Made by a program: the position numbers and the translations under genes
From: SIG672 sp045535095
GTDB lineage: Bacteria > Bacillota > Clostridia > Oscillospirales > CAG-272
Length of the DNA: 31,219 nt
Direction: 5' to 3'
Assembly (NCBI GenBank): GCA_045535095.1
Contig: JAZSKY010000010.1
Location: 1-31,219 of the forward strand
Notes under the pieces: model-generated
Database searches by the model: none
Told to the model about the DNA's origin: nothing
What the model saw: only the letters and a program-made list of their open reading frames with translations
Shown here: piece by piece, positions 13,221-20,863 of the stretch
How the letters are laid out: each line of letters begins with the position of its first letter
Position numbering within the stretch: position 1 is the first letter of the stretch

Positions 13221-15122
13221 GTGATGATTGCACTTACTTGTGACAAGGTGTCGCTTGCCTTCGGCGTGAAAAGTGTACTTGAAAACGTTTCGTTTTCGGT
13301 GCAGACGGGCGAAAAGCTCGGTATCGTCGGAGTAAACGGCGCAGGAAAATCCACGCTTTTTTCTATTATAATGGGCGAGACCGAGCCGGATAGCGGAAGC
13401 GTTTATACCGCAAAAGGCACGTCGATAGGCTACCTCGCGCAGAATGCAGTCGTCGATAGCGACAGAACTCTTTACGAGGAAATGCTGGACGCAAGACGCG
13501 ATATGATCGAAATGGAAAACGATCTGCAAAGACTCCGCGAGCGCGCAGAGGCAGGCGACACTCTCGCCGCAGAGCAGTTTCCCGTTATGCACGAAAGATT
13601 TATCTCGGAGGGCGGACTTGAATACAAGGGACGCTGCAAGGGAATACTTACCAGCCTCGGCTTTAACGAGCAGATGCAGAATACTGCGGTAAACTGCCTC
13701 AGCGGCGGACAAAAAACGAGAGTCGCACTTGCAAAGCTGCTCGTCAGAGAGCCCGATATTATCCTTCTTGACGAGCCGACCAACCACCTCGATATCGAGA
13801 GCGTTTCGTGGCTTGAAAAGTTCATTTCGGGTAGTAAAAAGACCTTTCTCATCATCTCGCACGACAGATATTTTCTTTGTGCGGTGACCGATCATACACT
13901 TGAAATAGAGCGCTGCAAGGCAAAGCTTTACAGCGGTAATTACGATAAATATCTCGAAACGAAAAAGCGCGACCGAGAGATACTCGAGCATCAGTATAAG
14001 AGTCAGCAAAAGGAGATCGCGCGTATCGAGGCGTATATCGAGCAGCAGAGAAGATGGAACCGCGAGAAGAATATAATCGCCGCAGAGAGCCGTCAGAAGC
14101 AGCTTGATAAAATGGTAAAGATCGAAGCGCCGAGCGCCGAGCTCGCAAAGGTCAGAATGAGATTTGAGCAGTCGGAGGAGAGCGGAGACGACGTTCTCTC
14201 GGTAAAGAGACTCGCAAAATCGTACGGATCGAAAAATCTCTTTTCCGATCTTTCATTCGAGGTCAAAAAGAGGGACAGACTCTTCATTATCGGTACTAAC
14301 GGATGCGGAAAGTCCACCCTTATCAAGATACTCAATTATAAGGAAGCGCCCGATGCGGGACGCCTTGATTACGGATATAACGTCAAAAGCGGATACTACG
14401 ATCAGGAAAATCAGAACCTTTCGCCAAACGCTACCGTCCTTGACGAGCTTTGGGATTCGTATAGCGACCTCACCCAGACCGAGGTCAGAAACGCGCTCGC
14501 CCTCTTTATGTTCCGCTCGGACGATATTTTCAAAGAGGTCAAGGTACTCAGCGGCGGCGAAAAGGCGCGTCTCACCTTCGCGAAAATGATGCTGTCAAAG
14601 ACGAATACCCTCTTTCTTGACGAGCCGACAAACCACCTCGATATCCCGTCGAGAGAGGTGCTTGAGGACGCGATAGAGCAGTTCCCCGGAACTGTAATTG
14701 CCGTCTCGCACGATAGATATTTCGTTAAAAAGCTCGCAACGAGAATCCTCTCCTTCGAGAAAAACGGAGTGCTTGATTTTGACGGCAGCTACGAGGATTA
14801 TTTGAGATATAAAGAAAAGGTTTCCGACTCTTCTGAGGAGTCTTTTGGGCAGGTAGTGCGAGAGGAGATCTCCGACTCAAAGAAAAAATATCTCGAGGAT
14901 AAGAAAAGCGCGTCCGAAAAGCGCAAAAGGGAAAGAAGAGTAGCCTTTCTTTATACCGAGATCGAAAAGAGTGAAAAGAGACTCGACGAGATCGAAAAGG
15001 AATCGTCGGGCGAGGCATCAAGCGACCACGTCAGACTCACCGAGCTGTATAATGAAACACAGCGCCTTGAGGAGTATATGATGGCGTGTATGGAGGAGCT
15101 TGAGGAGCTTGAAAACAGTTAA
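13221..15122 (+). CDS. ABC-F family ATPase (Uup/YdiF-like)
   Basis: A soluble protein of about 633 residues with two ABC ATPase domains and no membrane segments. The first has Walker A 'GVNGAGKST', signature 'LSGGQKTRVALAKLL' and 'LLDEPTNHLD'; the second has 'GTNGCGKST', 'LSGGEKARLTFAKMM' and a second 'LDEPTNHLD'. A charged linker with 'RRWNREKNIIAAESRQKQL' lies between them, and the C-terminal ~85 residues form a coiled-coil typical of Uup/YdiF members. ABC-F proteins bind the ribosomal E site and relieve stalling or antibiotic action; which one this does cannot be told. GTG (13221) and ATG (13224) starts are adjacent; AAAGGAG at 13208-13214 suits either. Last gene of the lysC operon. Confidence 0.92.
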   Translation: MMIALTCDKVSLAFGVKSVLENVSFSVQTGEKLGIVGVNGAGKSTLFSIIMGETEPDSGSVYTAKGTSIGYLAQNAVVDSDRTLYEEMLDARRDMIEMENDLQRLRERAEAGDTLAAEQFPVMHERFISEGGLEYKGRCKGILTSLGFNEQMQNTAVNCLSGGQKTRVALAKLLVREPDIILLDEPTNHLDIESVSWLEKFISGSKKTFLIISHDRYFLCAVTDHTLEIERCKAKLYSGNYDKYLETKKRDREILEHQYKSQQKEIARIEAYIEQQRRWNREKNIIAAESRQKQLDKMVKIEAPSAELAKVRMRFEQSEESGDDVLSVKRLAKSYGSKNLFSDLSFEVKKRDRLFIIGTNGCGKSTLIKILNYKEAPDAGRLDYGYNVKSGYYDQENQNLSPNATVLDELWDSYSDLTQTEVRNALALFMFRSDDIFKEVKVLSGGEKARLTFAKMMLSKTNTLFLDEPTNHLDIPSREVLEDAIEQFPGTVIAVSHDRYFVKKLATRILSFEKNGVLDFDGSYEDYLRYKEKVSDSSEESFGQVVREEISDSKKKYLEDKKSASEKRKRERRVAFLYTEIEKSEKRLDEIEKESSGEASSDHVRLTELYNETQRLEEYMMACMEELEELENS

Positions 15123-15162
15123 ACACCCATAAAGGAAGATAAAATCCTTGTGGGTGTTTTTT
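15121..15162 (+). terminator. Terminator of the lysC-fkbM-ABC-F operon
   Basis: AACACCCA (15122-15129) pairs with TGTGGGTGTT-type sequence up to 15160, with an inner AAGGA/TCCTT extension, followed by TTTTTT. It starts at the stop codon of the ABC-F gene. Confidence 0.88.
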
Positions 15163-15229
15163 GCTTGGTGTATAAATCTTATAATTTTCTGTCTAAACTT
15201 TAAAATATTTAGTAAATTTGTACATACTG

Positions 15230-15258
15230 TTGACAACTCGCGCGGGCGATGTTATAAT
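15230..15258 (+). promoter_or_regulatory. Sigma-A promoter for the surface-protein gene
   Basis: Perfect TTGACA (15230-15235) and TATAAT (15253-15258) with a 17-bp spacer. Transcription would start near 15265, giving an unusually long leader of about 125 bases. Confidence 0.85.
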
Positions 15259-15307
15259 ATTTGTATCATAATGACATAGTGTGGCGGAATATTGAACACC
15301 CCGGTAT

Positions 15308-15339
15308 AAAAAATCAGATACGCAGTATAAGATTTTTTT
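15308..15339 (+). promoter_or_regulatory. Leader hairpin with U-tract, possible attenuator
   Basis: AAAAAATC (15308-15315) pairs with GATTTTTT (15331-15338), with an inner ATAC/GTAT stem around GCA, and ends in a run of T. It lies inside the 5' leader of the surface-protein gene. A second small hairpin (AAGGA/TCCTT, about 15342-15359) follows. Could act as an attenuator or an mRNA stabiliser. Confidence 0.45.
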
Positions 15340-15390
15340 GCAAGGATTCTATCGTCCTTATGTAGAAAATATTTTTGGTAGGAAACCACA

Positions 15391-15636
15391 ATGAAAAAGA
15401 GAATAATCTCTACAATTCTCGTGCTCTCTTTCGTGCTTTCCATGATCCCCGCGGCTCTTTCTGCTGCCCCCGTCAAGGCTTCGACCACGACGACTGCGGC
15501 GCAGGACGGCTACTCGGTGGTCAGCGGAAACGACGATACTATTACCAAGGATTTTGACGGCACGTATCTCGTTTCGAGAAAGGGCGCAAAGGACACTATC
15601 GTAAAGAAGGGCAACGGAACTCTCGAAGAGGGTTGA
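15391..15636 (+). CDS. Secreted surface protein, N-terminal part (ends at in-frame TGA)
   Basis: The 81-residue product is a signal peptide ('MKKRIISTILVL...', likely cleaved after 'AALSA') followed by about 50 residues of a mature protein, then TGA at 15634-15636. The frame continues unbroken beyond the TGA to 17502, and the ATG of the downstream part is in the same frame only three bases after the stop. This is therefore the first part of one 703-residue coding frame rather than an independent gene. A TGG at the stop would give '...EEGWIMLDM...'. The GGTAGGA upstream of the ATG is a modest ribosome binding site. Without read-through this fragment would be exported as a short unanchored peptide. 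Confidence 0.7.
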   Translation: MKKRIISTILVLSFVLSMIPAALSAAPVKASTTTTAAQDGYSVVSGNDDTITKDFDGTYLVSRKGAKDTIVKKGNGTLEEG

Positions 15637-15639
15637 ATC

Positions 15640-17502
15640 ATGCTCGATATGCCTGTCGGAACTGCGCTTCAGATGAGACGCAGACAGGGCATCGTGTTCG
15701 GTGCTAACGATCTTGCAAATCTCGCTAGCGGCACTCACTACTATGCGTACATAGAAACCACTAACGACTCTAAGGATCAGTACGTTCGCATTGCAGAGGT
15801 AAAGGACGGCACTATCACCAGACTCAACGGAGACCGCAAGCTTGACGATATCCTTGCAAACGTCGAGACCGTTGGTCTCGATTCGATCGAGCTTTCTGTT
15901 TATTTCACCAAGGACGGCGTTATCAAGCTGTACCTTCAGGACATTTGTATTTACACCGCCACCGGTAGGACTATAAGCGGCTCTCAGTACGGTCTCTGCC
16001 TTGCAGACTCTATTTCCGGTTCTACCACAAGAGTTACCGCAAACTATGCATTCAACAGTCTTTCTACCAAGGGCTTTGGCGATTTCATATATCTCGAGGA
16101 TGGCAGTGCATACGCGCTCAAGAGCTCGGTTGCATACTCCAAGGAAACCATCAAGGGTAATGACGTATGGTACAGCTTTGAGGGTACCGACTTCGGAACG
16201 GCAGACACCGGATTCCTTCTCGGAACTCATAAGGATGCAGACTACTCGGGCGAGTGGGAAGGTAAAATCCACGGCTACTGCCTGTTCGTATATAACAACG
16301 GAAAGATCTGCATCGGTGCTTTCGGTATTGAATACTATAACGAATCCAAGCAGCAGAATTCAACCTGGCACCAGCTCGGAACTAATAATCTTAAGAGCAC
16401 CACTTACTGGATGAAGGATGCAGATACCGTTTCCGCAGAATCTGAGGGTATCTACCATATCCGCGTACATCAGGTTTACGACCCCGTAGCAAACACCAAT
16501 ACATTTGACGTTTACGTGGGCGGAATTTATATCAGCACCTTTACCGATGCGTCGGGCAGAGCATTCTCTCCCGATGGCGGACATTACGGTTACCGTAATA
16601 AACAGGCAGGCGTATTCCTTGCAAACAGCGCAGACATGGTTGAATACCCCGATTACCTCGATACTGCGGCTAAGGAGCATAGCCTTGTCAACAGAAGCGT
16701 TAAGAGAGCGATCGCTTACGACGAGGCAACAGGCTTCTTCCGTAACGCATTCCTCGACGATCAGAATATCAATATGTCGAACGAGAAGGTAACTATTCCC
16801 ACCACCGGAAAGACCACCGTTTACTATTCGGTCGATATGCAGAAGCTCAGATACGGTATGAACGCAGACGACGGTCTTGTCTTTGGTGCTTCTACCTCTG
16901 ATGCCAACTATAATGGCGGCGCAACGTGGTACGGCCTCGTTATCGGAGACCAGAGAGATGCAGGCGCTGTTCGCGAAAGAAATCTCAGACTTCTCAAGTA
17001 CACCGGTGCTATCGAAGAAGGTCAGTCTGCTCCTGCCGCATTCCCGGAGGTTTCAAACGGATATTCCACCGATAAGATCACCACTCTTACCAAGTTCGAC
17101 TATACTCCCGGTGACGTTGTTTGTATCAAGGTAGCAGTAGAGTACGATTTCGATAATAACACTACCACTATCAACGCATACGCAAACGGTGTTCACACCT
17201 TCAAGTTTGTTGATACTGTTGCAAACGAAGGAAAGAATGCCAAGACGCCTTCGGTAGGAACCTACGCACTCACCGGAACGGGCGTTGGCGTTCGTACCGA
17301 GGCGAGCCAGACCAGCTGGGCTAACCTCACCGTAAGCCTTACCGAGATGGACGATCTTCCTCCCGTTCAGGAGACTCCCGAGCCTTCTGTTCCTTCCGCA
17401 CCCGTAACCTTTGACGGAACTGCTATCTGGGTATCGATCGTGTCCCTCGCAAGCCTTGCAGTCGGCGTAGTTGCTTCCTTTAACAAGAAGGAAAGAGCTT
17501 AA
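15640..17502 (+). CDS. Membrane-anchored surface protein, three LamG-like repeats (downstream part)
   Basis: The 620-residue downstream part has three diverged ~150-200-residue repeats that resemble concanavalin/LamG-type beta-sandwiches. Each contains a 'GIVFGA/GFLLGT/GLVFGA' strand, a 'YYAYIE/YCLFVY/YGLVIG' strand and a 'VYVGGIYI/INAYANGVH' strand. After the third comes a Pro-rich spacer ('PPVQETPEPSVPSAP') and a C-terminal membrane helix with a KKERA tail, an anchor without an LPxTG motif. The frame is continuous with the upstream signal-peptide part, so the native product was probably a single exported protein. Its own ATG has only a weak GAGG (15628-15631) upstream, and translation from there would give a cytosolic protein without a signal peptide. 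A carbohydrate- or protein-binding role is inferred from fold alone. Confidence 0.75.
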   Translation: MLDMPVGTALQMRRRQGIVFGANDLANLASGTHYYAYIETTNDSKDQYVRIAEVKDGTITRLNGDRKLDDILANVETVGLDSIELSVYFTKDGVIKLYLQDICIYTATGRTISGSQYGLCLADSISGSTTRVTANYAFNSLSTKGFGDFIYLEDGSAYALKSSVAYSKETIKGNDVWYSFEGTDFGTADTGFLLGTHKDADYSGEWEGKIHGYCLFVYNNGKICIGAFGIEYYNESKQQNSTWHQLGTNNLKSTTYWMKDADTVSAESEGIYHIRVHQVYDPVANTNTFDVYVGGIYISTFTDASGRAFSPDGGHYGYRNKQAGVFLANSADMVEYPDYLDTAAKEHSLVNRSVKRAIAYDEATGFFRNAFLDDQNINMSNEKVTIPTTGKTTVYYSVDMQKLRYGMNADDGLVFGASTSDANYNGGATWYGLVIGDQRDAGAVRERNLRLLKYTGAIEEGQSAPAAFPEVSNGYSTDKITTLTKFDYTPGDVVCIKVAVEYDFDNNTTTINAYANGVHTFKFVDTVANEGKNAKTPSVGTYALTGTGVGVRTEASQTSWANLTVSLTEMDDLPPVQETPEPSVPSAPVTFDGTAIWVSIVSLASLAVGVVASFNKKERA

Positions 17503-17514
17503 TTAAAAACTAAT

Positions 17515-17548
17515 AAAAAGCACGGATTTTTCCGTGCTTTTTGTTTTT
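17515..17548 (+). terminator. Terminator of the surface-protein gene
   Basis: A perfect 12-bp stem pairs AAAAAGCACGGA (17515-17526) with 17531-17542 around TTTT, followed by a T-rich tail. Confidence 0.92.
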
Positions 17549-17567
17549 GCTCATATCATTTTTTCTG

Positions 17568-17609
17568 TCGGCATATTTCCCACTCCTTCGGCATATTTTG
17601 TGATATAAA
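17568..17609 (+). promoter_or_regulatory. Extended -10 promoter with tandem 11-bp repeats upstream of dacF
   Basis: TCGGCATATTT occurs at 17568-17578 and 17588-17598, exactly 20 bp apart (two helical turns). Immediately downstream is TGATATAAA (17601-17609), an extended -10 with no matching -35 hexamer. The layout suits an activator that binds side-by-side sites in place of the -35. Confidence 0.5.
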
Positions 17610-17634
17610 AACTATTACGGAGGAAATACGGTAT

Positions 17635-18864
17635 ATGAAAAAAACGAAAAAGCTGTCGGCGCTGCTGTCACTCTTTCTCATAATCTCGCTTCTTTTCTCA
17701 AACGGCGCGATATTTGCGTCCGATAACGAAAACGCGGATATGGGAACGGAAAGCGCACCCGAGGAGGATCTGCCGATATACGATGCGAGCGTCTCGCTCG
17801 ACGTGCGTCTCGATCTCGATGCAAGATCGGCAATACTTATGGAGGCAAAAACGGGCAAGGTACTCTACGAGCAGAATGCGGACGCCGCTCTTCCGCCTGC
17901 GTCGGTCACTAAAATAATGACTCTCCTTCTCACAATGGAGGCTATCGAGGCGGGCGCCTTTACCTTTGATACGGTAATTACCGCAAGCGAGCACGCCGCA
18001 TCTATCGGAGGCTCACAGATATATCTTGAGGCGGGCGAGCAGATGAGCGTACGCGATATGGTAAAATCGGTGGTAGTTGCCTCCGCAAACGACGGAGCGA
18101 CCGCTCTTGCCGAGCTTATCAGCGGAAGCGAGGAGCTTTTCGTTGCCAGAATGAACGAGCGCGCACGCGAGCTTGGTATGGAGAATACGAATTTTGAAAA
18201 TCCGACAGGACTTGACGATAATACCGAAAACCACGTGACGAGTGCGAAGGATATAGCGATTATGTCTCGCGAGCTTATGCGTCACGACGAGATATTCGAG
18301 TTTACGAAAATATGGCAGGACACTATCCGCGACGGAGAGTTCACCCTGACTAACACGAACAGAATGATCCGCTATTACAGCGGCTGTACCGGACTCAAAA
18401 CGGGATCGACCTCGAGAGCGCTCTACTGCATCAGCTCGACCGCCGAGCGCGACGGACTTGAGCTTATCGCGGTCATTATGGGCGCTTCGACGAGAGATAG
18501 CCGTAATCAGTCTGCGGCAAAGCTTCTCGACTACGGCTTTGCAAACTATGCGTACGTCCATTTTGATACCGCTCTGCTCGATCCGATAGACGTTTCATTT
18601 GGGGTGAAAAACAGCGCCGCGATCGGATATAAAAGCTTCGGTACGGTCTGCGCAAAGAGCGACGCGAAGAATCTTTCTTACACAGTGGAGCTTCCCGAAA
18701 AGGTCGCCGCACCGATAAAAAAGGGAGATACTGTCGGAAAAGTGCATTATATGTCGGGCACAAAAGAGCTTGGAACGAGCGACATTTACATTCTCGAGGA
18801 CGTTGAAAGGATAACTATGCCCCAAATTTTCGGAAGAATTTTAAGAAAATACTTTTTTATTTGA
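17635..18864 (+). CDS. dacF: Serine-type D-alanyl-D-alanine carboxypeptidase (DacF/PBP5-like)
   Basis: A low-molecular-weight penicillin-binding protein (peptidase S11) that removes the terminal D-Ala from peptidoglycan stem pentapeptides outside the membrane. All three catalytic motifs are present: SxxK at Ser90-Lys93 ('PASVTKIMT'), SxN at Ser150-Asn152 ('SANDGA'), and KTG at Lys255-Gly257 ('LKTGSTS'). There is an N-terminal signal peptide (about 1-28), an acidic linker, the transpeptidase-like domain (about 60-300) and the C-terminal PBP5-C beta domain (about 310-390), ending in a short basic/hydrophobic tail ('ILRKYFFI') that may act as the amphipathic membrane anchor. GGAGG lies 11 bases before the ATG. 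No terminator is visible after the gene. The dacF label reflects overall type; dacA/dacB paralogues look similar. Confidence 0.92.
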   Translation: MKKTKKLSALLSLFLIISLLFSNGAIFASDNENADMGTESAPEEDLPIYDASVSLDVRLDLDARSAILMEAKTGKVLYEQNADAALPPASVTKIMTLLLTMEAIEAGAFTFDTVITASEHAASIGGSQIYLEAGEQMSVRDMVKSVVVASANDGATALAELISGSEELFVARMNERARELGMENTNFENPTGLDDNTENHVTSAKDIAIMSRELMRHDEIFEFTKIWQDTIRDGEFTLTNTNRMIRYYSGCTGLKTGSTSRALYCISSTAERDGLELIAVIMGASTRDSRNQSAAKLLDYGFANYAYVHFDTALLDPIDVSFGVKNSAAIGYKSFGTVCAKSDAKNLSYTVELPEKVAAPIKKGDTVGKVHYMSGTKELGTSDIYILEDVERITMPQIFGRILRKYFFI

Positions 18865-18883
18865 TAAATTTAACAAAATAGTC

Positions 18884-18912
18884 TTGAATACTTCCGAATG
18901 ATGTAGTATTAT
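18884..18912 (+). promoter_or_regulatory. Sigma-A promoter with overlapping inverted repeat for pgi
   Basis: TTGAAT (18884-18889) and TATTAT (18907-18912) with a 17-bp spacer. A perfect 10-bp inverted repeat, TCCGAATGAT (18893-18902) and ATCATTCGGA (18924-18933), has one arm in the spacer and the other overlapping the ribosome binding site GGAGG (18931-18935). The arms are 31 bp apart, close to three helical turns, consistent with a regulator bound on one DNA face. Confidence 0.6.
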
Positions 18913-18945
18913 ATTTATATTATATCATTCGGAGGTATTTTTCTT

Positions 18946-20286
18946 ATGGTACTCAAATTAAAGGACACCTATCTTTCGGGCGTTATCACCGACGCCGACT
19001 ATAAAAGCATCGAGGGCGATATTAGTCGCGCTCACGAAACTCTCGTAAATAAGAGTGGAGCAGGAAGCGACTTCCTCGGCTGGACCGATCTCCCCGTAAA
19101 CTATGATAAAGAGGAGTTTGCAAGAATACAGGCGGCGGCAAAGAAGATCGCAGGACTTTGCGACGTCTTCGTCGTTATCGGTATCGGCGGCTCTTATCTC
19201 GGCGCAAGAGCAGCAATCGAATTCTGCAAGGGCGCTAACTATAACAACCTCAAAAAGGACACTCCCGACATTTATTTCACGGGTAACGATATTTCCTCGA
19301 CCAATATGTCCGAGCTTCTCGAGATCTGCGAGGGACGTGACGTTTGCGTAAACGTTATCTCCAAGTCGGGAACTACTACCGAGCCTGCTATCGCATTCCG
19401 TATCTTCCGCGAGCTTCTTGAAAAGAAGTACGGCAAGGAGGGCGCAAGAGAGAGAATCTTCGTAACCACCGATAAATGCCGCGGCAAGCTCAAGGAGCTT
19501 TCCAACGACGAGGGCTACGAGACCTTCGTAGTACCCGATGACGTAGGAGGCAGATACTCCGTTCTCACTCCCGTTGGACTTCTTCCCATCGCAGTTGCAG
19601 GCATCGACATTCAGGCTATGATGAACGGCGCCGCTGACGCAAGAAGCGCATATTCCGAGTGCGACCTTACAAAGAACGACTGCTATAAGTACGCCGCTAT
19701 CCGTAACCTTCTTTACAGAAAGGGCAAGAGCGTTGAGTTCTTCGTATCCTACGAAAGCTCGCTCATTATGACCGCTGAATGGTGGAAGCAGCTCTACGGC
19801 GAGAGCGAGGGTAAAGAGGGCAAGGGAATCCTTCCTGCATCGGTTGCATTCACTACCGACCTTCACTCTATGGGACAGTTCATTCAGGAGGGTAGCAGAA
19901 TAATGTTCGAGACGGTCATCGACCTCGTGAACGCAAACCGCTCTGTCGCTATCCCTTACGACGAGGCAAACTCGGACGGACTCAACTTCCTTGCAGGTAG
20001 AGATATGCACGACGTCAGCCGTACCGCATTCAAGGCGACCGCTATCGCACATACCGACGGAAATACCCCGAACATCGTTCTCGAGCTTGAGCGCCGCGGC
20101 GCTTACGAGTTCGGTTATCTCGTATATTTCTTCGAGCTTGGATGTGCTATCTCGGGATACACTCTCGGCATAAATCCCTTCGACCAGCCCGGCGTTGAGG
20201 AGTACAAGAAGAATATGTTCGCTCTTCTCGGTAAGCCCGGTGCTGAAAACGAGGCGCGCCGCCGCGAGCTTGAGGCAAAACTCTAA
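18946..20286 (+). CDS. pgi: Glucose-6-phosphate isomerase
   Basis: Interconverts glucose-6-phosphate and fructose-6-phosphate in glycolysis. The 446-residue protein is the short Firmicutes form. Visible signatures are 'FVVIGIGGSYLGARA', 'VISKSGTTTEPAIAFR', 'GGRYSVLTPVGLLPIA' (PGI signature 1) and the C-terminal 'GYTLGINPFDQPGVEEYKKN' segment (signature 2 region with the conserved Gln and Lys). The ATG at 18946 follows GGAGG by ten bases. It stands alone with its own promoter. No hairpin terminator is seen after the TAA, so some read-through into the next genes is possible. Confidence 0.96.
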   Translation: MVLKLKDTYLSGVITDADYKSIEGDISRAHETLVNKSGAGSDFLGWTDLPVNYDKEEFARIQAAAKKIAGLCDVFVVIGIGGSYLGARAAIEFCKGANYNNLKKDTPDIYFTGNDISSTNMSELLEICEGRDVCVNVISKSGTTTEPAIAFRIFRELLEKKYGKEGARERIFVTTDKCRGKLKELSNDEGYETFVVPDDVGGRYSVLTPVGLLPIAVAGIDIQAMMNGAADARSAYSECDLTKNDCYKYAAIRNLLYRKGKSVEFFVSYESSLIMTAEWWKQLYGESEGKEGKGILPASVAFTTDLHSMGQFIQEGSRIMFETVIDLVNANRSVAIPYDEANSDGLNFLAGRDMHDVSRTAFKATAIAHTDGNTPNIVLELERRGAYEFGYLVYFFELGCAISGYTLGINPFDQPGVEEYKKNMFALLGKPGAENEARRRELEAKL

Positions 20287-20317
20287 AATATTTTTATCAA
20301 TTTTTACCAAACGATTA

Positions 20318-20346
20318 TTGACATATCTATAATAGTATGTTAAAAT
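20318..20346 (+). promoter_or_regulatory. Sigma-A promoter for the P-loop / ddh pair
   Basis: TTGACA (20318-20323) and TAAAAT (20341-20346) with a 17-bp spacer, about 60 bp before the ATG. A small AAGGG/CCCTT hairpin lies in the leader. Confidence 0.8.
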
Positions 20347-20409
20347 AGTATATAGAAGGGGAGAACCCTTTTAGAATATTCCAAATTTTCACATCAGGAG
20401 GACAAAAGA

Positions 20410-20817
20410 ATGATTAAACTTGTAGTAGGTCTCAAAGGATCGGGAAAAACCAAGACCCTTATTGAGAAGGCAAACGCAGCAGCCGAGGAAACCAAGGGCA
20501 GCGTAGTTTGCATAGAAAAGGGAGACAAGCTCATTCACGAAATAAAATATCAGGTCCGTCTCGTTGATACCGATGAATATAACGTAACGACTGCGGCATC
20601 TCTTTACGGATTTATCGCAGGTATGTACGCAAGCAACCACGATATCACCAACGTTTTCGTTGACTCTGCACTCAAGATCTGCGGAAACGATATGGCAACC
20701 TTCGAGCAGCTCGTTATCGAGCTTGATAAGCTCACCGAAAAGAACTCCTTTGACGTATTTATGACCTCTTCCTGCACGGTAGAGTCTCTCCCCGAGTCGA
20801 TCAAGAAGTATATCTGA
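20410..20817 (+). CDS. Small P-loop ATPase-like protein of unknown function
   Basis: A 135-residue protein that consists of little more than a P-loop core. Walker A is 'GLKGSGKTKT' (about 7-16), and a Walker B-like strand 'TNVFVDSAL' lies near residue 82. There are no other recognisable domains, signal peptides or membrane segments. Similar short clostridial proteins are sometimes labelled PilT-like or thymidine-kinase-like, but I see no motif that supports either. AGGAGG precedes the ATG. Meso-diaminopimelate dehydrogenase follows after 46 bp without an intervening promoter or terminator, so the two are probably cotranscribed. The function is unknown. Confidence 0.75.
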   Translation: MIKLVVGLKGSGKTKTLIEKANAAAEETKGSVVCIEKGDKLIHEIKYQVRLVDTDEYNVTTAASLYGFIAGMYASNHDITNVFVDSALKICGNDMATFEQLVIELDKLTEKNSFDVFMTSSCTVESLPESIKKYI

Positions 20818-20863
20818 AACAGTCTTTTTAGTAGCATTACCCCTATAAGTTAAGGAACCTTTT

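Noticed and set aside
15634..15700. Selenocysteine insertion at the TGA of the surface-protein gene
   Set aside because: No convincing bacterial SECIS hairpin with the right spacing follows the TGA, and no Cys-containing redox motif surrounds it; Trp fits the context better.
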